Shown: positions 1-8,979, numbered from the stretch's first letter. The stretch is DNA of 42,887 nt from Candidatus Thorarchaeota archaeon (GCA_004524565.1 SDNZ01000007.1:1-42887); one strand, 5' to 3'. Made by a program: numbers and translations. Notes: generated from the sequence alone by a model not told the origin.

Positions 1-282
1 ATAACATTGTCCTGGTCGTTTTCCCATAATTGGTCACCTTGAAATTTATGGTCTTGAGTGGCTAAACTCAACGCTTCCGCAAGAGGTTTGAATAAAAGGA
101 TTATGGCATGGATGAGATTTTTCGCTCGGAAGTGGACACTTCATTGAACGATTTCTGAAAATATGGGATTAAAACCACATAATCAGAAGAATTTGTGCGA
201 AAGAAACTCTTGATTGGGGCTAGGGCTTCGAGTGCGTCCCCATATACAGTGAGTGTTTCTTGATGAGCACCATCTCATGCTT
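1..282. other. Left-edge region without a recognisable gene
   Basis: All frames close quickly on both strands and I see no family signature. The first 27 bases could be the very end of a plus-strand gene (a short open stretch to TAA at 27-29), but this is too short to support. The sequence is AT-rich and unremarkable. It lies downstream of the minus-strand membrane gene, so it may hold that gene's 3' untranslated end. Confidence 0.4.
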
Positions 283-747
283 TCACCAAGGCGTTGTGAC
301 CTCTTTTGGACCAGCAAAGTGCATCAATAAGCGGCCAATAACATACTGAATGGGAATAGGACCGATGTAGGCAAAGACTTCTCTTGAAATCATAAGTGGC
401 AGAGCGGAAAAGAATGCTATCAATGGAACGACTATTGTCATGGCTCCAACTACAAGTGTCTTTCTTTTGCTAGTTTCACCTCTTATGTAACGTATCACCA
501 GAAACGCAAAGATGATGTTAAAGAATCCAAGTGAAAGTGAACCGGGTAACCAGTAATCATCCAATATCTGGAAGCCGCTCGCAGGAGCCACAGGTGGAAA
601 TATCCCCCAAAAGAGTGCAGTTATAGATACGTGGATGCTTTGACCGTCAACCCCGTATAGAATTGTCATAAATGGGGGTACCAGTGTTGCCAATGCCATA
701 ATCAATACAGCCCATTTTGATAGGAATCGCCATTCTTTGTTTGACAT
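283..747 (-). CDS. Multi-pass membrane protein of unknown function
   Basis: This encodes a 154-residue hydrophobic protein with about four predicted membrane segments (roughly 12-34, 66-87, 93-118 and 122-142) and a short polar C-terminal tail. The ATG start is supported by GGAGAT a few bases upstream on the minus strand. No catalytic motif or known family is visible. It stands alone, with about 300 non-coding bases between it and the next gene on the same strand, so it is probably monocistronic. It is likely a real gene because of the long hydrophobic pattern and good ribosome binding site. Function unassigned. Confidence 0.7.
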   Translation of the reverse strand: MSNKEWRFLSKWAVLIMALATLVPPFMTILYGVDGQSIHVSITALFWGIFPPVAPASGFQILDDYWLPGSLSLGFFNIIFAFLVIRYIRGETSKRKTLVVGAMTIVVPLIAFFSALPLMISREVFAYIGPIPIQYVIGRLLMHFAGPKEVTTPW

Positions 748-1049
748 GATTATCTCCAGCTGTTACATTCTACATTAGTTACAATTGATAGGATTGAAAT
801 TTTGATTCTAATTGGTTGGTACACAAGTGTTTCTTGATTACTCCCATGGTTGGTCTGACCGTTGTGGACCGTATTTTCTAACGATTAATAGCTCTACAAT
901 CAGCTGAATCGGTTCCCTAAATTGGGAAGTAAAGATCTCTTACTCTCCGACCTGCTAGATATGTCCCTCCTGTTGATGATAACCAAAAGTATGTGTATTT
1001 CAATCTGCTCAATATCCTGTAATTGCACCACTCTTGATGCTATGTGATA
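748..1049. other. Intergenic region, no gene seen
   Basis: About 300 bases between two minus-strand genes, AT-rich, with stops in every frame. It should contain the promoter of the membrane protein gene at 283-747 and the 3' end of the surface-protein transcript. I see no RNA gene, repeat array or strong hairpin. Confidence 0.5.
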
Positions 1050-2612
1050 TCATAACATGTACCATTTTCTTTGGGAAGAAGTTCCATCGTAGGGATAGTC
1101 CTCGTACGAGTCCGATGATGTGTATTGGTAAATTATCCAGATAGCTCCTATAAGCCCCAGTATCAATAAATAATTTGAACCAAGCAAGTCTAGGACTAAC
1201 TGAGCAGGTTGAGCTATCTGAGTGGGTTGAGTAGACGTCACAGGTGGGTCAAAAGGGTCCAGTGGATCAAAACCATTATTGTACTCCCAATCATCTGAAT
1301 AGGTATCCCCATCACTGTCAACAAGAATTGGACTTGTCCCAAGTTCAAATTCAAAGAGATTGTCAAGAGTATCTCCATCTGCATCCTCATGGGCATCATT
1401 AGACAGAGGGTCTAGTCCATGTTCTACTTCCCACCCATCAGGTATGGCATCTGAGTCGGAGTCATTACAAAAAGGGTCTGTATGATATATTTCGACCTCA
1501 GGTCCGTCCAGCAGATTGTCAAGATCAATATCCGGATTATTGGGGGGAGTTCCAACCTCATACTCACGATGCGAGTAGAGCTCGTCTTGATCACAATCAT
1601 GCTCAAGTATCCACAATCCATTATCATTGTCAACCAAGTAGATGTAGCCTTCTTGACCCTGAATACCACGAGGACGAAAACCCTCATCGAACGAGCCTAC
1701 TTGGATAAGGGTACTGAAATTGAATGTGTCATAGATAAGAACTCCATATAATCCCCCTGCAAAGAAAAGAAAATTTCCATCAAAATACATGTCAAAAAAG
1801 TATATCCAACTGTATTGCTCGTAGTTTCCAATCTCATGGGGATCAGACGGGTCAGATATATTGAGTACAACTAATCCAGTATAGTGGTATCTCACAAAGA
1901 GAATATCATCAAATAAGCACATTCCTCCTGAAGCCCCAATAATACCATATCGCCCAAGAATAGTGAAACTACTAGGATTGTGTATATCAACAATCATCAA
2001 GCCACCATCATGGCAGAGGTATGCTAAGCCATTCCTGATGTGTATACTTTCTATTTGAAGGTAGGAATAGTATAGCCCTAATTCGTTAGGATTGGTTGGG
2101 TCACTAACGTCTACAATCCGCAGACCATCATAACTTCCAAGATATACAAGATTATTTTCAACAAAGATGGTACGAGTATAAGATTCAACGCTGAAGAAAC
2201 CAATTGATTCAATGTTGTATGGGTCTGTAACATCAAAAATCCAAAAATCACCATCAGTAATTACAACATAGCAATGAGACCCTAACACAAAGATATCAAT
2301 GACATGACCTGCTATTTCAACCCTATCAGATTCAACTGGAACAAATACATTTCCAATATCAATAACTACCAAATATCCAGGGTCTCCACTAATTCCTACA
2401 TATGCGGTATCTCCATCAACGATTATTGAGCTACTATTTTCAAGAGCCAGACTTTGAATAACTCTCGTATTTTCATTTGCTTTTTGGAATGTGTTTTCGC
2501 TCCGGCTTGATAGAACAGAGTCTGTGGAAAGTGCAACTGGACTAATCACCACTTGTATTGATAGTACTATGATAATAGAAAGAAGTACTATCGAATGATT
2601 CTGTCTACCCAC
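1050..2612 (-). CDS. Secreted, C-terminally anchored LVIVD beta-propeller protein with calcium-binding repeats
   Basis: The 520-residue product starts with a signal peptide (hydrophobic residues about 8-28). Residues about 50-340 are repeated blades with LVIVD-type motifs (VYLGSYDGLRIVDVSDPTNP and variants such as GLMIVDIHNPS), typical of the LVIVD repeat propeller family. Residues 340-455 carry aspartate-rich thrombospondin type 3-like repeats (DSDSDAIPDGWE, DADGDTLDNLFE, DSDGDTYSDDWE), which bind calcium. A Pro/Thr/Gln linker is followed by one membrane helix (about 476-495) and a short tail. The expected topology is an extracellular propeller and rod held at the cell surface. The start is GTG, supported by GAGGGT 7 bases upstream. 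The ligand or partner is unknown. Confidence 0.85.
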   Translation of the reverse strand: MGRQNHSIVLLSIIIVLSIQVVISPVALSTDSVLSSRSENTFQKANENTRVIQSLALENSSSIIVDGDTAYVGISGDPGYLVVIDIGNVFVPVESDRVEIAGHVIDIFVLGSHCYVVITDGDFWIFDVTDPYNIESIGFFSVESYTRTIFVENNLVYLGSYDGLRIVDVSDPTNPNELGLYYSYLQIESIHIRNGLAYLCHDGGLMIVDIHNPSSFTILGRYGIIGASGGMCLFDDILFVRYHYTGLVVLNISDPSDPHEIGNYEQYSWIYFFDMYFDGNFLFFAGGLYGVLIYDTFNFSTLIQVGSFDEGFRPRGIQGQEGYIYLVDNDNGLWILEHDCDQDELYSHREYEVGTPPNNPDIDLDNLLDGPEVEIYHTDPFCNDSDSDAIPDGWEVEHGLDPLSNDAHEDADGDTLDNLFEFELGTSPILVDSDGDTYSDDWEYNNGFDPLDPFDPPVTSTQPTQIAQPAQLVLDLLGSNYLLILGLIGAIWIIYQYTSSDSYEDYPYDGTSSQRKWYML

Positions 2613-2748
2613 TAATGTACCCTCTATGCTATGTTTCTACATAATCAGTTAATAATCTTGACAACTTAGCATTTGAAGCAGGATTGATAACCTTTCAAGT
2701 GCATGACTAGTAGAGGGATTCGTCAAGACTCAAAAGGAGTGATAATTT

Positions 2749-2967
2749 ATGGGAAAGAAAGGCGTCGCTGTTGGTGTGTTGACCTTCATAATCGGTCTGG
2801 TAATTCTTGTTGATGATCTCCACGACTTTGTAGCGGGTACCGATTTCCTCCATTTTCTACCGGATTTCGACCCATACCTGATAGCGGGATTTCAGTTGCA
2901 CCATCTCTACATAGGAGCTCTGATAATGTTAGTCGGACTGATTATAGCCACTAAATATGATGAGTAA
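2749..2967 (+). CDS. Small two-helix membrane protein
   Basis: A 72-residue protein with two hydrophobic helices (about 8-25 and 46-66) separated by an acidic and aromatic loop containing HDF and DFLHFLPDFDPY. A strong AAAGGAGTGA ribosome binding site lies 6 bases before the ATG, which argues that this small gene is real. Function unknown. It is isolated, facing a convergent VOC gene 10 bases downstream. Confidence 0.7.
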   Translation: MGKKGVAVGVLTFIIGLVILVDDLHDFVAGTDFLHFLPDFDPYLIAGFQLHHLYIGALIMLVGLIIATKYDE

Positions 2968-2977
2968 AAGAGAATCA

Positions 2978-3382
2978 TTACGCTTCAGTCTTCGCCCGAG
3001 GATCAGATACTACCTGTATGGGATTCCCCTCTGTATCCTTAAGATTGAAGTATGAGACCATATCAGGGACATCAATGATATCAGATGTATCCACACCTTT
3101 TTCAGATAGGTAAGTCTTACACGCATCAAGGTCCCATACATCCATTGTGAGAGTTCCTGAACCCTGTCGATGTTCACCTTCTCGTATCAGATTGATGCCT
3201 AATCGTGCACCATCAGCTGGTAATGCAAACTCAGCCCATCCAACTTCTGTTCCACCATCCCAGGTAACCTCAAATCCCATGATTTCAGAATAGAACTTCT
3301 TCGCACGATCAAAGTCCTTTACTTGATACTGAAAATACACAGATCCTTTCTTGTAAGGCATTGGCCAGTTAGTATCGCTCAT
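2978..3382 (-). CDS. VOC superfamily (glyoxalase/dioxygenase-fold) protein
   Basis: This encodes a protein of 134 residues with the pattern of a vicinal oxygen chelate protein: an N-terminal VYFQYQVKDFDRAKKFYSEI segment, a central GWAEFALP strand, and a C-terminal DTEGNPIQVV motif. The family includes glyoxalase I, dioxygenases and antibiotic-binding proteins, so substrate cannot be inferred. One metal-type Glu-like position near WAEF and the Q in NPIQ are visible, but the usual metal His is not clear. I chose the ATG at 3382; a GTG at 3391 would add three residues. Tail-to-tail with the small membrane gene. Confidence 0.85.
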   Translation of the reverse strand: MSDTNWPMPYKKGSVYFQYQVKDFDRAKKFYSEIMGFEVTWDGGTEVGWAEFALPADGARLGINLIREGEHRQGSGTLTMDVWDLDACKTYLSEKGVDTSDIIDVPDMVSYFNLKDTEGNPIQVVSDPRAKTEA

Positions 3383-3475
3383 AGCAAACACATGGAGAGA
3401 TACCAGAATTAATTATTTAACTATTGTGAATTAATACGAGGGAGGCATTTTGATTTGGAGTATTATGTAAGAGGA

Positions 3476-4393
3476 TTAAGAAATCACACCAAGGATTAGC
3501 AATGGAAAGATGATAGTGGCATCACCTATGACTGTTTCGAAGTTGGACTCTTTTTGCATCTTCTGCCATGATACACCTTCAACAAGCGGAGCTCCACCAA
3601 GACTACCTCCTTCTGGACGGTCCAAGGTGATTTGCACAGCCATATTGAGACCGCCTTTGAGGATAGTCGAACCCATTGTGAAGTGTTTCGTAAGACCGCC
3701 CCCAAGCATGATTGCACCAGTTTTCTTGGTCTGGGTCACAATTTCTCCTAAAATTCGCAGATCCTTCACAAAATCAAGTGACATTTTCTTGGTTGTACTG
3801 TATGTATAAAGATGAAATCCTAGCATTGAATCCATCAATCCTGGAGAGAAGATAGGGACTCCCTTTTCTGCCGCCTGCTTCAAAATCGATACATCATCAT
3901 TGATTGTAAGACCAAGTTCAGTTAGAAATTCGCTAGGAGCAAGAGTTGTCATCTTCTCATCAGGAAGATTATCCAGAAACTCATAGATTCCCTTCTCAAA
4001 TTTTTCAAAGTCCTCTTCCTTCACATAAATATCAGCAATACGACCCATGCCAGCTTCTCTTAGCTCATAGTCATCTTTACCAACTGGGACCCGGTAATGA
4101 GCTCCTCCGTATGCTTCAACTAAATCATGTACTATATTTGCACCACTAGTGACTATTGCATCTATTTTTCCAGATTTCACAAGGTGACTGACTACTTTTC
4201 GTAATCCTCCTGGAATCATTGGACCAGACAAAGATAGGAAAGTGAAGCATTCAGAGTCTTCAAACATTCTCTTAGTGATTTCCGTAGCTCTGCCCAGACG
4301 CCCAGCCCCTAGCACTCCGACTTTACCCATAGTATTCAGAAAACTGCTGAGGTTTCCAATCGCAGTAGGATCGATATGATGAACTCTGTCCAT
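3476..4393 (-). CDS. dys: Deoxyhypusine synthase
   Basis: This NAD-dependent enzyme transfers the aminobutyl group of spermidine to a lysine of initiation factor aIF5A, the first step of hypusine formation. The product is about 305 residues, the usual archaeal length. Family signatures are FTFLSLSGPMIPGGLR, the SGANIVHDL dinucleotide-binding segment, the GGGLTKH motif and the C-terminal VEGVSWQKM with the lysine that forms the enzyme-imine intermediate (about residue 278), followed by GDATIIFPLL. The open frame extends 37 codons further to 4504, but that extension is Gly/Pro-rich, coded by an unusually GC-rich stretch, and absent from the family, so I start at the ATG at 4393. No clear ribosome binding site is visible for either start. 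Confidence 0.92.
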   Translation of the reverse strand: MDRVHHIDPTAIGNLSSFLNTMGKVGVLGAGRLGRATEITKRMFEDSECFTFLSLSGPMIPGGLRKVVSHLVKSGKIDAIVTSGANIVHDLVEAYGGAHYRVPVGKDDYELREAGMGRIADIYVKEEDFEKFEKGIYEFLDNLPDEKMTTLAPSEFLTELGLTINDDVSILKQAAEKGVPIFSPGLMDSMLGFHLYTYSTTKKMSLDFVKDLRILGEIVTQTKKTGAIMLGGGLTKHFTMGSTILKGGLNMAVQITLDRPEGGSLGGAPLVEGVSWQKMQKESNFETVIGDATIIFPLLILGVIS

Positions 4394-4450
4394 AATAGTC
4401 ACAATGTTCGAATCATAGATTACGATGATAAGTGATTCTGTAAGAAAAGA

Positions 4451-4503
4451 AGGGGAGGCGAGTCCAGGTACAATTCCGGGAGGGCAAGACCCGGACCCGC
4501 GCA
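4451..4503. other. GC-rich structured element upstream of deoxyhypusine synthase
   Basis: This stretch is much richer in G and C than its surroundings and can form a 6-bp hairpin: TCCGGG at 4475-4480 pairs with CCCGGA at 4490-4495, with a 9-base loop. It lies 58 to 110 bases upstream of the chosen dys start on the minus strand and would be in its 5' leader. It could be a regulatory RNA structure, a small RNA, or part of an N-terminal extension. I could not fold it into a tRNA. Confidence 0.3.
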
Positions 4504-4665
4504 ATCCAGAATAAACCCTATGTATTATGACGCTCCAAAGGGGTTCAGGTTTTTCGTGATTCTCTGTTTTCTGGAACGGACATCAGCGTTGTGGGGAGTA
4601 ATCCGAAAGTATTTCATTATAGCGCTGTTACATATGTTTAAACGAGAAATCTCAAGGGATAACAT

Positions 4666-5292
4666 ATGCAGGTCCTCTACAGCCCAGTTTCACTCTTATT
4701 CATACTACATGCTTTAGTCCTGCAATCAATTTGGCTCTACGTTGGTAGGATTTCACGAAATAGATACCTGTCAGATATCATGACTTTTCGATCCCCAAGT
4801 TCTAGATTATCCAAGTACTATAACTGGCGCGTCACAAGTTTTGGAAATGCATTGTACGAAGGACTTGTTTTTCTTGTAGTGCTTGTAATGTCTCTATACA
4901 CTCTTGGATATTCGCTATTTCCAGTCAATGATGTCAATGGAGCTTTCTTGATAGTTGTCTTTGTCGTCTTCCTCTCTTTTCTTAGTGCAATGCAACATGC
5001 ATGGAGAGTCAAGGAAGTGGTTGATAGTGAGGGGCGGATTGATACTGCAATTAAAACATCCACCGACAAGATTGGTGTCGCACGAATGATGGTAGATGAC
5101 CTCTACCTTCAGGGAGTCATGGGTGATGGAAGAACATGGTTTGCATTATTCAAACTAGCTCAAAGACAGGACCAAGTCGGATGGGTCATCAGGGATGTAT
5201 TATTAGAGAAGGGCAAAGAAGAAGATGCTCGTTTTTCAAGGCACACAACGGAATCCAGTTCCAATACTGATAGTGGGCCCGATATTAATTAG
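4666..5292 (+). CDS. Membrane protein of unknown function with cytosolic C-terminal domain
   Basis: The 208-residue protein has one N-terminal membrane helix (about 7-27), a helical hairpin at about 64-86 and 91-111, and a hydrophilic C-terminal domain of about 95 residues ending in a Ser/Thr-rich tail. An AGGGAT-like ribosome binding site precedes the ATG at about the right distance. I do not recognise the family. It is transcribed divergently from dys and is followed 87 bases later by the L35Ae gene on the same strand. Confidence 0.7.
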   Translation: MQVLYSPVSLLFILHALVLQSIWLYVGRISRNRYLSDIMTFRSPSSRLSKYYNWRVTSFGNALYEGLVFLVVLVMSLYTLGYSLFPVNDVNGAFLIVVFVVFLSFLSAMQHAWRVKEVVDSEGRIDTAIKTSTDKIGVARMMVDDLYLQGVMGDGRTWFALFKLAQRQDQVGWVIRDVLLEKGKEEDARFSRHTTESSSNTDSGPDIN

Positions 5293-5379
5293 AAGATGAA
5301 TGAAAATAAAGTTCATTCAGTAAGTCTTATATCCAATTCCAATGGGCGTTCACCAGAACTCCCATAGGTGGAACTCCGC

Positions 5380-5664
5380 ATGTCGAAGAGCGCAGTAAAA
5401 ACTGGTCAGAAAGGTGTTGTTAGCAGTTATAGAAGAGGTAAGCACCTACAGCACCCAAATCAAGTAATTCTCGTATTCAGTGAAACAAAGACCAGATCTG
5501 AGGCAGCCGCACTAGTTGGCCGGAAAGTGAAATGGACTACACCTGGAGAGAGGGAAATCACAGGAAAAGTGCTTGGACCTCATGGAAATAGTGGTGCAGT
5601 TCGAGCAAAATTCAATACAAATCTCCCAGGTCAGGCTATTGGAACCCCAGTTTTCCTCCTGTAG
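5380..5664 (+). CDS. rpl35ae: Archaeal ribosomal protein L35Ae (eL33)
   Basis: This is a protein of the large ribosomal subunit found in eukaryotes and many archaea. The 94-residue product shows the family pattern: an N-terminal GVVSSYRRGKHLQHPNQ segment and a C-terminal HGNSGAVRAKFNTNLPGQAIG segment with the conserved AVRAKF and LPGQAIG motifs. The ATG at 5380 is preferred because GGTGG lies 8 bases upstream and the family normally starts close to the first strand; a GTG four codons earlier (5368) is in frame. It is not embedded in a ribosomal operon here. Confidence 0.93.
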   Translation: MSKSAVKTGQKGVVSSYRRGKHLQHPNQVILVFSETKTRSEAAALVGRKVKWTTPGEREITGKVLGPHGNSGAVRAKFNTNLPGQAIGTPVFLL

Positions 5665-5818
5665 GACAATCACGAAGTTTTATCAGGATAGCATCGGAAG
5701 TCAAATCGGCTCCGGTGATGTAATTGGCTATCTGAGGACAGAAATGTCCAGCGAAGAGTCATAGTTAAGCTGAGGGGCCACTATAGCAATTCTATCTGTT
5801 TCTTGATGGTGAATATGA

Positions 5819-6370
5819 ATGATTGAGTGGGTGGCGTATTTCTCAGGCTATCTTCTTGCAGGATTAACCCTGAAGATTGGCGATGATTTGCTTGATGAAT
5901 TAGAAAGACCAGATCTTTCTTGGGTGCCGCTTGCTCTTGCAGGGGTTCTTTTTGGATTCATAATGACTGTATCAGAATGGGACTTGGCCCTTATGACGAG
6001 TATAATCATTGGTGTACTTGCATCAGGGAAAGTCAACCGAATGCAATTTGCTGTCGGATTCGTATTGATTTTTACAGTGGTGATTCTAATTGGAATCCCA
6101 CCTATCAGTAGTTGGTTGGACTGGTTGACTTTGGTAGTCATGATGTTCCTTGCTGCTGTTCTTGATGAGCGAGGTAATGAATGGGCAGACCAGAAGATTT
6201 CACCAAGAGCATACAAATTCTTTGAATACCGATTTACCATGAAAGTTTCAGTGATTTTGATATCATTGATTTGGCCATTACTTTTCCCAGCAGCAATAGG
6301 TCTTTGGTTCTTTGATCTGGGATATGAGATAGCAGGATGGATAATAAAAAGGAATTACAGCAATGTTTGA
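5819..6370 (+). CDS. Conserved multi-pass membrane protein
   Basis: The 183-residue product has about six hydrophobic segments (near 5-22, 36-53, 57-75, 78-97, 100-118 and 142-172). Acidic motifs lie at membrane edges: KIGDDLLDELERPD after the first helix and AVLDERGNEWAD after the fifth, an arrangement that could bind metal or a phosphate-bearing lipid, but this is inference. GGTGA is placed 6 bases before the ATG. The 3' end overlaps the convergent radical SAM gene by 16 bases. I do not know its function. Confidence 0.75.
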   Translation: MIEWVAYFSGYLLAGLTLKIGDDLLDELERPDLSWVPLALAGVLFGFIMTVSEWDLALMTSIIIGVLASGKVNRMQFAVGFVLIFTVVILIGIPPISSWLDWLTLVVMMFLAAVLDERGNEWADQKISPRAYKFFEYRFTMKVSVILISLIWPLLFPAAIGLWFFDLGYEIAGWIIKRNYSNV

Positions 6371-7362
6371 AATGCTAAGCTACAGCACACATCTTCAAAC
6401 GTTGGCTCTAGACCTTGTTTTCGTGCAAAATCAACTCCCTCTTGGCTGATGAGTGCAATTCCATTAGCACCACTTCTGATGGCATACTTATCTGTTTCAA
6501 TCTTGTGTTGTCCCATAGGACGTGCGCATCCTAGCAATAATGGAATATCTGGAAATCCAAGACGCGCTACTGACATGATTCGACCGATAGTTTCAGGGGA
6601 TGGTGGAATAACATCTTCCATGGGTGTTTTCCTAACAGGACTCAGTGCAATGATAACGACTGCTGAGGGAATCCCCTCTGAAATCATTTGAAGGGCTTCG
6701 ATTTCACCCTTAAGTTGCCCATAATTCAAGCCAACGAGGACATGTGGAACTGTAGGTATCTTGTATTCTTCTAGAATATCAAGAGACCTTCGCATCTTTT
6801 TTGGACCATCGGATATGTGATAGACTTTCGATGAAACATCTTCATCACCTATAACATCAAGCATTGCAGCATCGATTCCAGCTTCTGCAAGCTGGTAAGC
6901 AGTTTCAGGTGTTACAAGACCTGTATGGACCACAACTTGCATATCCAATTCATTCTTCACTCGTCTTATTGCTTTGCCAAATCGCTCCAAGGGAACATGG
7001 CCTTCTGAGTCAGAACCACCACTAATCAGGACTCCTTCTCCTCCCTGATTCCTAATCTCCAGACATCGCTCAAACAACGATTCAGGAGTAAGAGTTGCCT
7101 CCATACCTTTCAAGAGTTGTGAATTACAGTGTTCGCAATTCAATGAACATGATGTTCCAGTCACACTGAGAGAGAGAAAATTTTCTGAACGAACTTGTTT
7201 GTGGTCTTTGATCTGGTATGGGTAAGCAGTGGGACTATAGCATACAAGTAGCTTGTCAAAAGAATTTAGTCTTGATTGGAAAGCTTTGTGCATCCATTTT
7301 TCAAATTCATTTAGAGATGACTTCAGTATCTGCTGACCATCTGCAATGATGTCAAAGCTCAC
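6355..7362 (-). CDS. Biotin-synthase-like radical SAM protein (possible LipS-type lipoyl synthase subunit)
   Basis: A radical SAM enzyme of 335 residues. The cluster-binding motif is C72-x3-C76-x2-C79 (SCSLNCEHCNSQ), followed by the GGxGxLISGGSD-like segment (GEGVLISGGSDSEGHVP) and a TIM-barrel pattern (VVVHTGLVT, AAMLDVIGDEDV, PHVLVGLNYG). A late LLGCARPMGQ motif is also typical of a small archaeal family related to biotin synthase. From memory this family (COG1856-like) includes one subunit of the two-protein archaeal lipoyl synthase LipS1/LipS2, but I cannot verify the match. No partner subunit is seen in this window. The ATG start fits the family length. Confidence 0.8.
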   Translation of the reverse strand: MSFDIIADGQQILKSSLNEFEKWMHKAFQSRLNSFDKLLVCYSPTAYPYQIKDHKQVRSENFLSLSVTGTSCSLNCEHCNSQLLKGMEATLTPESLFERCLEIRNQGGEGVLISGGSDSEGHVPLERFGKAIRRVKNELDMQVVVHTGLVTPETAYQLAEAGIDAAMLDVIGDEDVSSKVYHISDGPKKMRRSLDILEEYKIPTVPHVLVGLNYGQLKGEIEALQMISEGIPSAVVIIALSPVRKTPMEDVIPPSPETIGRIMSVARLGFPDIPLLLGCARPMGQHKIETDKYAIRSGANGIALISQEGVDFARKQGLEPTFEDVCCSLAFQTLL

Positions 7363-7491
7363 AATTCGACCTCATCAATGAACCTGTGAATTCTGCTTTT
7401 AGGATTATCATTAGGACCACATGACAAAGAACAAGTACTAATTAGGGGCGAAACCTGCTTACTCAACAGAGGATGTCAGAGTGTGTAAATC

Positions 7492-8934
7492 TTGAATTGT
7501 GGGTCTACAGAATCAATTGATGTCTTTTTCAATGCAAAAAGTGTTGCAATTTATGGGGCATCCGCAAGCCAGAATAGTGTTGGAGCATCGATTGTTCAAA
7601 ATTTCATCAAACCTCAATACACAGGAAAGGTCTTTGCAGTAAATCCAAAATACAAACAAGTTCTTGGAATTCCATGTTTTCCAACACTCCAAGATATTGA
7701 AGATCCGATTGATCTGGTCATCGTTGCAGTTCCAGCGAGAATAACGCCAAGAGTGTTTGAGGATATAGCAGCAAAAGGAGTCAAAGCATCAATAATTATC
7801 TCCGGTGGATTTTCGGAAACAGGACCTATTGGTACTGAATTAGAGAACGAAGTTGTAGACCTTGCGAAGAAGCATGGAATCCGAATAATTGGACCAAATT
7901 GCATTGGCGTTGTGGATACCCTCAGTCATATCGACACTTTCTTCCTTCCTGAGTACAGATGTGGTAGACCAAAGCCCAGTAACGTTGCGAATATCTCACT
8001 AGTATCTCAATCAGGAGCTTTTGCTGCAGCTATATCAGACTGGACTTCTGAGCTGGGACTTGGTGTCAGCAAATTAATCAGCCTTGGTAACAAATGTGAT
8101 GTGGATGATGATGATTTGCTCTGCTATCTAGCGGACGATGATTCAACTCAGGTCATTTGCTACTACACCGAAGGATACGATCAGGATAAGGGTCGAACTT
8201 TCTTTGAAACTGCATCAAGAGTGACACCTCACAAACCTGTTCTTGTTGTGAAATCAGGAAGAGGTCAGAAAGCAAAGGCCGCCGCAAGTTCTCACACGGG
8301 TTCTCTTGCAGGGTCAGATAAAGTCGCTGACGCTGCATACAGACAGTCTGGTGTAATTAGAGTTGATAACTTTGAGCATATGTTTGATGCAGCAAAAGCT
8401 CTTGCTATGCAACATGCTGCATTGGGAGATAGAGTTCTGATGGTTACTAACGGTGGTGGATTGGGAGTCATGACAACAGATGCACTTGAAGCCGCGGGAT
8501 TAGCTATTCCCTCCCCATCAAATGAACTCACACAAATTTACAAAGAACGTTTACCAGCGTATTGTGCAATAGGAAATCCAATCGATGTGGTAGGAGATGC
8601 AGATTCGACTAGATATGATATTGTCTTTGAAGAAGCAATCAAGAGTGGTGAATATGACATGTTTGTAGTTGGTATGCTCCTTCAGACACCTAGTCTGAGT
8701 ATGGAAATAACCAATGTGATTGCAAACCACCAACGACAGTCAGGTCTTCCCTTTGTTGTAGTTTCTATGGGTGGAGGATTCACCACAAAAGCAGGGGAGA
8801 TAATGGAGTTAATGGGTGTGCCAACATATGCAACTGGTGAGAAGGCTGCATTTGCAGCGAAAGCATTAGCACAATATGGAGAGATTAAATACGGAGATGA
8901 GTTCAATAAAACTATCATCTCTGATAAACCATAA
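7492..8934 (+). CDS. acdA: ADP-forming acetate/acyl-CoA synthetase, alpha subunit
   Basis: With AcdB this enzyme converts acyl-CoA, ADP and phosphate to the acid, CoA and ATP, the main substrate-level phosphorylation step of many fermentative archaea. The 480-residue protein has a CoA-binding Rossmann domain (about 9-110: SVAIYGASASQNSVG), then CoA-ligase domains with IGPNCIGVVDT and SLVSQSGAFAAA. The catalytic phospho-histidine is in AASSHTGSLAG (His268). The start is a TTG: an ATG at 7473 and nearby GTGs are out of frame, and the family begins close to this point. acdB follows 45 bases downstream, so the two subunits are separate genes as in Pyrococcus rather than fused. Confidence 0.94.
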   Translation: MNCGSTESIDVFFNAKSVAIYGASASQNSVGASIVQNFIKPQYTGKVFAVNPKYKQVLGIPCFPTLQDIEDPIDLVIVAVPARITPRVFEDIAAKGVKASIIISGGFSETGPIGTELENEVVDLAKKHGIRIIGPNCIGVVDTLSHIDTFFLPEYRCGRPKPSNVANISLVSQSGAFAAAISDWTSELGLGVSKLISLGNKCDVDDDDLLCYLADDDSTQVICYYTEGYDQDKGRTFFETASRVTPHKPVLVVKSGRGQKAKAAASSHTGSLAGSDKVADAAYRQSGVIRVDNFEHMFDAAKALAMQHAALGDRVLMVTNGGGLGVMTTDALEAAGLAIPSPSNELTQIYKERLPAYCAIGNPIDVVGDADSTRYDIVFEEAIKSGEYDMFVVGMLLQTPSLSMEITNVIANHQRQSGLPFVVVSMGGGFTTKAGEIMELMGVPTYATGEKAAFAAKALAQYGEIKYGDEFNKTIISDKP

Positions 8935-8979
8935 AAGGGCGGGGCTTACGAAACTAATAGAGCAGAGGTCTGGAAATAG

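Noticed and set aside
1-29. End of a plus-strand gene
   Set aside because: Only eight codons are open before a stop; nothing supports coding.
252-838. 13-base direct repeat AGTGTTTCTTGAT at 252-264 and 826-838 flanking the first membrane gene
   Set aside because: Short, AT-rich, with no matching flanks, transposase or target duplication; chance is likely.
4405-4500. Possible tRNA (a GTTCGAATC near 4410 and a TACAATT loop near 4470)
   Set aside because: No acceptor stem, D-arm or anticodon arm can be formed around either motif on either strand.
4396-4504. N-terminal extension of deoxyhypusine synthase in the open frame
   Set aside because: Gly/Pro-rich, lies over the GC-rich island, not part of the family, and has no ribosome binding site; the ATG at 4393 gives the normal length.
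4520-4717. 65-codon plus-strand reading frame
   Set aside because: No ribosome binding site, no family, and it overlaps the better-supported membrane gene at 4666 in another frame.
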